Positions 57,403 through 64,000 of a stretch of DNA of 64,000 nt are shown here, piece after piece. The notes under the pieces are model-generated. The model was not told where the DNA came from. It searched no databases and was given only the letters and a program-made list of their open reading frames with translations. The stretch is taken from positions 1,152,001-1,216,000 of the forward strand of contig WPIO01000013.1 of NCBI GenBank assembly GCA_009760855.2, given 5' to 3'. Origin of the DNA: Cristatella mucedo. Lineage: Eukaryota > Bryozoa > Phylactolaemata > Cristatellidae. The translations under genes were made by a program, and so were the position numbers. Each line of letters opens with the position of its first letter. Positions within the stretch are counted from its first letter, which is position 1.

Positions 57403-57819
57403 TTTTTCAGCAGTAAGCCAAACTAACCATGGCGCTTGCCTGATCATTGTCACTCGCTAGCACCAGCAAGTTGGTTAGTTATGGTCCCCCGAATTGGCCT
57501 GACAGCCTGCAGTGAGGAGCTTAAATGACTGTTCTCATTTACCCAAGGATGCACGGCAGGTCTGAATTAGGTAAAAAAAAACACTCAGTACCGTGAGCCA
57601 CTTTCTAGATGGTTCCATCATGGTGTCGTGCAATGGGACACCGATGAACAGGATGTAACGATGACTGCCAGATGGCATAGATAGAAACAAGCAGCATGAC
57701 CAAGCTTGAGTAACGACACCGTTCTCGTGACTGACTTAGACTGAGCGGTGGGGATTCTATAAGTGAACAGTACAGGCGTGCTCAAGATGAAAACGTCCCA
57801 CAGGTTCAACCAGGTGCCT
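57403..57819. other. Unassigned DNA
   Basis: No gene recognised; short frames without motifs. Confidence 0.4.
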
Positions 57820-58020
57820 CCTTTGCTGGAGGAGCTGCGACGGTTTCTCGTCGATCAACTGATATAGAGCGCAACTCCTACTCTGACCTGCATTGCCGGC
57901 CATGGTTTGGCTCCATACCTAGCTGAACTGCTACACCAGTTTCAGCCGCCTCCTCGTACCCTCAGGTGCTCTATGGAAAATAAATTGGCTGTTCTATTCC
58001 TACACGCTTAAATGACCTTG
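57820..58020 (+). mobile_element. LINE-B fragment
   Basis: Plus strand: GEELRRFLVDQL-like start, then [17 protein letters not shown] and RCSMENKLAVLFL, the LINE-B C-terminal segments. The 3' end is missing. Confidence 0.65.
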
Positions 58021-58281
58021 TAAGCAAGTTTTCTTGCTACGGACAGCAGCCCAATGGCAAATGTCACAGTCAAAATCATGTCCTACTATTTTACGGATTG
58101 CATGTATTGTAACAACAACGGCCAGTTACAGACAGGATTAAACGTAGCCATTTGCCTTGCGAGCTCCACAGAAGCTACTTCTTTCTAGAAGCAAATGAAA
58201 AATGTACATAGGACGCTGAAATATGTACTGGAATACGTACATTGAACGCTTATGCACGCACACACGCACACACATGCGGCG

Positions 58282-58336
<55 letters not shown>

Positions 58337-58882
58337 ACACGAATGTCCTTAATGAGTGACAGTGCATGCATGCATGCACTGCCGAATCCAGCCGTAGTGT
58401 GTGCCCTGCATGCTTGGACACACGGCGCCAGCCGTGGCCAGCTTCCCTCCACGCTGGCGATGCTTTTAAGCGCGAGCGAGCCGTGGGCCGACGGCTCGCT
58501 CCCATCCACTCAGTTCGGCAGGCTGCAAGCGGCCAGGTAGGGTCGGCTTGGTAATAAATAAAGGAAGTGTCATATTATGCACTGCGGTTGGCTGAGGGCT
58601 GACTCGTCGTTGAACCGTGCACAGTGCGCGGCCGCCGCTCGGCATCGGAGCATCGGAGCATCGAAGCTCAGCTTTAGTCGAAGTTCGCCTCCGACTCGGG
58701 CCAGATTCGTCGAAGCGCGAGCACCATGGAGAGAAGGCGCCTGAGGAGGAGCACAAGCCTCTGCTCCAGCAGCAGCAGGGGGGACGATTTCAGAGGAGAG
58801 GGGCTGTGGCAGCGGGCACGAGCGACCAACGGCCCGGGCTTCGAAGCGGGCCCGGGCCGCACCGGCGGCGGCAGCAGCGGTA
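58021..58882. other. Region 3' of WDFY3, probably including its 3' UTR
   Basis: Contains the CA repeat and, from about 58400, GC-rich DNA with low-complexity frames on both strands. No minus-strand poly(A) signal was identified. A self-complementary GGCCCGGGC / GCCCGGGCC block lies at about 58828-58860. Confidence 0.35.
58258..58334 (+). repeat. (CA)n microsatellite
   Basis: An impure CGCACACA start followed by an uninterrupted CA run to 58334. Confidence 0.97.
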
Positions 58883-60930
58883 CTAAGAGGCACTGTGTGC
58901 AGCCAAGGTCTTGTGGCAGATCAAGCAGACCCGGACGGGCTTGTATATGTGCAGCTGCGGAATCTCGGCCTCGTACTTGCTACACCTGCAACAACAGGAT
59001 GGCGCCCCGTCAGGCATGCTCTCGTTCCAGATCGGCGAGCCGGCATGATTTGCATGTGTCCGGCACGGCACGAAGCATGCTGGCCTACTCAGGTCGGGCC
59101 CTGCGAAGCAGGAAGTGCGCCTCTGAACGTACTTAGCGCCCGCAGCGCCGTCACATGCCGGAAAGCATGTAGCAAGAGAGCCGGCAATCACCGGGAACGC
59201 AGGAGTCGCAGCTGAGCGACGTGGTGAAAAGGTGCGACCTACTTGGCGCAGAACACCTTCCCACAGTATCGGCAATGGTGACGCCTCTCGGAAAACGTGA
59301 AGCGTTGATCGCAAGCCGTGCACGCGACCACCGCCTCGTCAGACAGCCAATGGTCGGCTGGCACATGACCCGGCTGCTCAGCAACCGACCAGGAGAGCAC
59401 GCGACCACGGGCGTCGCCTACGTAAACCGTCTTGCAGTCCCTGCAACAGAGGAGCAGCTTCGGCAGTGGCGAGCGGCTCGGTGTGGGCTTGGGTGCCGGC
59501 ATGGCTCCAGACTCCGATTACCCCCGGCTGTCCTGCCACATTTGACATGCAGGAGAAAATGGTGACGAATTACACAGTAGACCCGGCAGTCAGGTAGGTA
59601 GGCAGTTCGATTCCAAGTGAGACCGAGCCGAGTCGATTACCTCCTCCTCCTCCTCCTCCTTCTGTCTACATGAAGGGACTAGCGCACACGGGCAAGATGC
59701 TCGGTAAAGTGGCTGATGCTTAGCTTTTCGCTTTACAGATACAGTGGCAACAATTTGCCTTATCCGGGTCGCGCTCGAAAGCCTTCGAAGCCACGGGTGC
59801 ATTTATGAAGCACGAGCACTCCGGGCGTCCCCTCCCCCCAAGACTCCGAGTGTGGCTCGGCGTCTTTGCATACACGGCGTGTCGTGTGCAGAGGAGCCTC
59901 AGCTGGCTGCCGCCACACGCCGCCGAGGGCACGCGCGAGGGCAGAGGTGACAGCGCTGGACGGCAGGAGACCAGAGCGCGGACGGCGCCGGCAGGCAGCT
60001 TGCTTACTTCGAGGTGGCCAGCGAGGTGATGGCTGCCGGATCCTTGTTGTCCTTTCGCTCGAACGCCGTGTGCATCGTCAACTTGCTCTTGAAGATGAGC
60101 TGGCGCTGCCAGCGGCAGCCTGGCGGCAACGTCTGACCCGAGGGGCGCGTGTTGCGCCTCTGCACCACCGCGGCTGCAGGTGTCGACGGAGGCACGCCGT
60201 CGACGGCGTCGGTAGTGTGGACCACTACGAAGTCGTCGGCGTCCGATGAAGGCGTCACGCTGCCGGCCGCCGACAACCGTCGCGCGGCCGAGTCCATCGA
60301 GTCGGTGCCGGCGCTGTCAGCAGGCGGCGCGACTGCAGCGTCGGCCAGCTGACCGAGACCGTGCAACGCCTCGCGTGCCGCGGCCGAGCCGTCGGCGACG
60401 CTCTCCTTGTCCATCTCGTCGCCGTCAATCGTGCACACGCTGTCGGCACTCGTCAGCTGGCGCGTCGACCAGCCAGAGGCACGCGCAGCAGACGACGACC
60501 CGGCCGGGTCGGCGGCACCGTCAGCGCCTGGCCTCGTCAGGGGTGCGGCAGCGACGGCAGGAACAGCAGCGGCAGCATCGCTCTGGACTGCAGCTGCCAA
60601 CGTCTGGTTGGCCGCAGCCGAAGGCGCCACCGTTGCAGTGCCGTTGCTGGGCGCCGACGAGCCGGAGGAATTCGGCACGGGTACGTATTCCAGGCACCAC
60701 ATCTGAAGTGTAAAAGCGTGGATGCTGTTGACAGCAAAAAGTCTTTCCGGTCGCTTTTTTGGGGGGGTCCGTTTAACGACCTGTACGCCAGTGGCGCTGA
60801 CCTCAATGCTGAACGGCATGGCAATGCTTTGCCCAAAAACTAAGGTGCTGCGACTCGACCCGCAGTAACAGCAATGACTTTCGATTAAAAAGAAAGCCCA
60901 TTGGTCGCAGCAAATAACCAAGTAGAGAGA

Positions 60931-61001
<71 letters not shown>

Positions 61002-62357
61002 CGAGCAGCCTGCAGTCACGTACGACGGCTCTGATAGGATCGTACAACGCATCAGGCTTAGTGAGAAACGGCGAGCAAGCACAGCACCATATGAAACACT
61101 AGGCAGCACTAGAGAGCAGAAAGGAAGCGGTGCAACTGGCACAAATCGAACGCATGCAAAGCCACCACTCACTCGAACCACTCCATCACTACTGCCGGTC
61201 ATAATGACATTTCTGCTGTCCCATTCGTTTGCCTAAAAAACGTGTGTGCTCAAAGTCAGACCATCACTTGGCAAGACTTTAAAATGAGACTAACTCATAG
61301 ACGAATTACATAGAGCACTACCACAGCCACCGGTGGTAAAGGATGAGAGCAATTTTGGCTTACAAGAAACACACAAAATGTAACACACAAGAGGATATAA
61401 ATCTCATCACTTAGTCATGCAGTGTGTGTCTCTACATCAAAACAAGAGTTTATTTAAGCACATGGAACTGCACAACCACGATTTTATAAACCGGGTATGA
61501 AGTCTAAGCTTCAATTTTTACTACGAAAAAATTGGACGGAAGCACTTGAACTGACGAGCAGCTTACAACTTGAGCAGCTGAAGGTAGGAGACTAAACTGA
61601 GTTTGTATACAACTGGACAAAGCAGGCATACCAACCACCGACACTGGGCAAATTATGGCTGGGCGATCACAGAGCAACTTGCTGCCACACAAGAGAATAA
61701 TAACAATAATAATAGTAATAACAATAATACATGCATGGCACCCTCAGAGAACTAAGCCTCTGTTTAGGCATTTTTCATATGCTGTAAACGAAGCATGCCA
61801 ATATGGTTAGTAGTAAGATGCACTGTGTCGGCACTTATAAGCACATAATGGGTAATTTAAAGGACCCAGCAAATGCTGTGAAGAAACTGTGTATTTTTAG
61901 CTTCTTTTTAAATGCCTTTGTCAAGTCAGGGGATGTCATGACATCAGCGAAGAACGAGTTTTAGGCTTTGGGAGCATACAGACTAAAAGTACGGTCTCCC
62001 AAAGATATGGGATTAATTCACAGCACAGCTTAACTACTTGAGTACGAAGAGCGAGCAGTACGATGCCTTGCCTGATTGGAAAGAAGTTCTGATAGGTGGG
62101 CTAGAGCATCTGACAATATCCAGAAAGTGTGCGACAAAAGCTTGAGGTCGATGGTGCGAAGCTCAATGGGGAGCAGGTTTGCGAGAAGTGGTGCAATGTG
62201 GCCAAAAGAAGCCGCCCGACATTAGTCGACCCACCTGAGACATGCAGACACAGTAGATCTGGAGGCTCCCACTGATAGCCGTGTTGACCTCTGCCAGCAC
62301 CTGTCCATTAATGGTCCACAAGTGCAGGTAACTACTCGAACAAGTAGCGATGTCCCC
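58883..62357 (-). CDS. WDFY3: WDFY3/ALFY/blue cheese, C-terminal exons (5' part outside the window)
   Basis: Exons 62357-62235, 61232-61173, 60702-60008, 59440-59243 and 58985-58883 join with matching phases and GT/AG borders. The order is that of WDFY3 (ALFY), the BEACH-WD40-FYVE adaptor for selective autophagy of protein aggregates. WD40 segments come first (GDIATC..YLHLWTINGQ, then NEWDSRNVIMTGSSDGVVR). An Ala/Ser-rich linker with DADDFVVV (60220-60231, a LIR-like Atg8-binding motif) follows, then RWQRQLIFKSKLTMHTAFER, GDARGRVLSWSV and a FYVE finger with W-LSD, RRHHCR and RVC and all eight zinc ligands. The stop TAG (58883-58885) follows the finger within about ten residues. The BEACH domain lies beyond 64000. 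The next upstream WD exon was not found in 62358-64000. The linker differs most from known homologues. Confidence 0.96.
60923..60995 (+). repeat. (GA)n microsatellite in a WDFY3 intron
   Basis: GAGAGAGGGAGAGA then a pure GA run, within the intron between the exons at 61173 and 60702. Long Ser-Leu repeat frames across it are artefacts. Confidence 0.97.
61690..62215 (-). mobile_element. LINE-A-related 3' end in a WDFY3 intron
   Basis: Minus strand, same orientation as the gene: AATAATAACAATAATAATAG tail, hairpin (TTAGGCATTTTTCATATGC), 3' UTR and a decayed C-terminal frame. Its far end lies about 20 bases from the splice donor at 62234. Confidence 0.75.
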
Positions 62358-63027
62358 CTGGCAAAAAGTCATTCACCGGTCCTGCACTTTGAAACAGCAG
62401 CACTTTGATTCAGTACCAACAAGATAGAGCCACACCGGCCAGTGAGCTGAGTTGAGAAGATTTCGGAAAGCCGCACTGAATCATGGACACACATCACCAG
62501 ACTAAATGGCCTTTAATAAAACCTCGGCAAGCAGCAATATAATGCTTCGGGATTGGTCACTATATTTTCAGACAGTTTTCTACAGGACTTACTATGTTGG
62601 TGCTGTACAAGAGAAATTATTGTTACTTCTCTATTAATATTATTATTACAAGGGGAACAGGCTATGGTAGAAACATATAGGTACATATAAATGATAGCAC
62701 ACCTAAACCGCATTTATGTGCTGCAGGTAAGCATACAAATGTCATTACTATTATTATTATTATTACACATAGGGGATACCACGGGTCACTGGATATTGTT
62801 CCAGATCAAGAACCAAAGATAGCATGATTGCCACACATTGGTCAGATGGGACTGTTGGATTTCTTCAATTTCGGTCGACTTTCCTATCCATGCTCCAATG
62901 GTACATGTTGCCACATGATTTCCATCCGAAGCTTACAAGAGAGACAGTTAACCGACCTAAGCTGAGCAAGCACAAATAACCTTTGATGGACCCAGCTGAG
63001 GCCAATCTGAATTTTAAACGTGATGAG
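62358..63027. other. WDFY3 intron sequence, nothing recognised
   Basis: Contains two ATT-rich runs (62633-62650 and 62750-62766) that could be LINE tails. A plus-strand frame near 62822 (ATHWSDGTVGFLQF) is antisense to the gene and unexplained. Confidence 0.4.
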
Positions 63028-63735
63028 CTACAGTAATAATAATAGTAAAACATTGTGTAGCACCCTAAGCAAACTAGATCTCTTTCAGAGCACTTTACAT
63101 GTGCTGAAAATAAGGTGTGTCGGTTGGTTAGTGACAGCGTGCACAATTTCAGCATGCATAAACAATTCGCGCAGACGGAGCAAATGCTATGAAGAAAAGT
63201 TGGGTTTCAGCTTCTTCTTTATTTAAATGTCGTCAAAATAGTGCATATCGCGATGTCAGTTGTTAGTGAGCTCTAGGATTTGAGAGCATACGAGCTCAAG
63301 GCACTGCCTCTGCATGATTTGAGGTTGGTTTATGGCAACACTAAGCGATTTAAGTCAGATTGGGATATAATAGCAAGAAAGCTGTGATTCGAAAGTATTT
63401 TAGGAAGATAGGCTGGAGAAAGAAAATTATGGGACTTAAAAAGCAACTGGTAGAACCTAAGTCGAAGCGCTGCTGGATGGGGTACCAGTTGAGGCCGGTG
63501 AAAACGTGTAATAAATGTGACAATTAACCAAAACCTCGGAGACTCTGGAGTCACCCAAAGAAGCAACTGAGCCTTGCAGCAAAAGACATCTTGACAACCT
63601 ATGATTGCAAGAAGAGATAGTGTCCTCGAGAGCTAAAAAAAAAAATAATTCCACATCTTCACATCTTGAGGCCACACATATTGGTAAATGCAACAGATCG
63701 CATGAAGATGAGGGATTGGGATGACACATGCAGCA
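63028..63735 (-). mobile_element. LINE-A-related 3' end in WDFY3
   Basis: Minus strand: AATAATAATAG tail, hairpin-like CTCTTTCAGAGCACTTTAC, 3' UTR and a decayed frame with LRLRFYQLLFKSHNFLSPAYL, the counterpart of KQRIDFKVLSLTF..MAPAYL. Diverged. Confidence 0.7.
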
Positions 63736-63854
63736 AACTCAAGCCTCTGCCGAATGCAGCAGTTGCATAAGCAACACAACACGTTTGATTTATATCGCAT
63801 AACGATCATTTATACGTTGGATGATATAAATTAGCATGACTGCATCATGCATCA

Positions 63855-64000
63855 TTCTCGCCTCCCGACATAGAGCGCTCTCACGTGCGTTCGTGTTCGT
63901 TGCAGAATTCTTCAAAAAACCGTAGTTCTTGCAAACATCGTATACGGAAACGATACAGCTAAGACCTGTTTAAAGTTATTCTCATTGTTATTTGACCGTA
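63855..64000 (+). mobile_element. LINE-A 5' end, cut by the window edge
   Basis: Plus strand from TCGCCTCCCGACATAGAGCG to the edge matches, in reverse complement, 26461-26615 of the full-length copy (AACATCGTATACGGAAACGA, CTAAGACCTGTTTAAAGTTA, TTATTTGACCGTA). A second copy with an intact 5' end therefore starts here, antisense to WDFY3. Confidence 0.9.

Noticed and set aside
58138-58540. Cys/Val and His/Thr repeat frames near the CA repeat
   Set aside because: Microsatellite translation with no motif.
60149-60843. Plus-strand frames of up to 160 codons opposite the WDFY3 linker exon
   Set aside because: Shadows of a GC-rich coding exon. The minus strand matches WDFY3 with proper splice sites.
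61003-61060. Possible extra WDFY3 exon (PIRAVVRDCRLLG followed by GTAAGT)
   Set aside because: Good donor, but no homology, no clear acceptor, and the flanking exons already join in phase.
62822-62960. Plus-strand ATHWSDGTVGFLQF frame that looks WD40-like
   Set aside because: Antisense inside WDFY3, one weak word only, not matching any WD repeat of the gene.

Overview
The window is nuclear DNA of an animal. It has spliced genes, non-LTR retrotransposons with (ATT)n tails, tRNA-derived SINEs, many simple repeats and one nuclear tRNA gene. No bacterial features were seen. The phylum cannot be fixed from the sequence. An arthropod, possibly a chelicerate, is a tentative guess resting mainly on the GTHW form of the sulfotransferase PAPS loop.

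Three genes are well supported. (1) Positions 58883-62357, minus strand, hold the last five exons of WDFY3/ALFY/blue cheese: WD40 repeats, a low-complexity linker with a LIR-like FVVV motif, and an intact FYVE zinc finger followed at once by the stop. The gene continues past the right edge. (2) Positions 37470-42251, minus strand, hold six in-phase exons of a cytosolic sulfotransferase (254 residues), with a probably damaged last exon near 37308-37376. (3) A tRNA-Asn(GUU) lies at 21375-21448. A signal-anchor protein exon at 22255-22554 (minus) next to CpG-rich DNA is plausible but unproven.

Most of the rest is transposon-derived. The dominant family, called LINE-A here, is L2/CR1-like: one protein with endonuclease and reverse transcriptase, a 3' hairpin and an (ATT)n tail. 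There is one near full-length copy (22975-26615) and about twenty truncated, internally deleted or nested copies. A second family, LINE-B, leaves five 3' fragments, and more diverged relatives are scattered between. Two tRNA-derived SINE families occur. SINE-1 carries a 3' tail that matches the LINE-A 3' hairpin, so the two look like a SINE/LINE partner pair. DNA transposons are represented by a decayed hAT transposase (6340-8760), a tandem repeat with hAT-like ends (49918-50290) and a 329-bp foldback element with 65-bp inverted ends (20849-21177). Two fragments resemble Ty3/gypsy integrase.

Layout: 1-3.5 kb SINE-1 and LINE-A; 3.5-5.8 kb CpG-rich DNA with internal repeats; 6.3-8.8 kb hAT relic; 9-14.8 kb decayed repeats and unassigned DNA; 14.9-16.4 kb CpG island; 17-22 kb repeat relics, foldback element and tRNA-Asn; 22.2-26.6 kb candidate exon and full-length LINE-A; 27.8-36.7 kb LINE and SINE copies; 37.3-42.3 kb sulfotransferase with repeats in its long intron; 43-58 kb repeats; 58.9-64 kb WDFY3. 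The genes have no evident functional link to each other. The clearest connected system is the LINE-A/SINE-1 pair.
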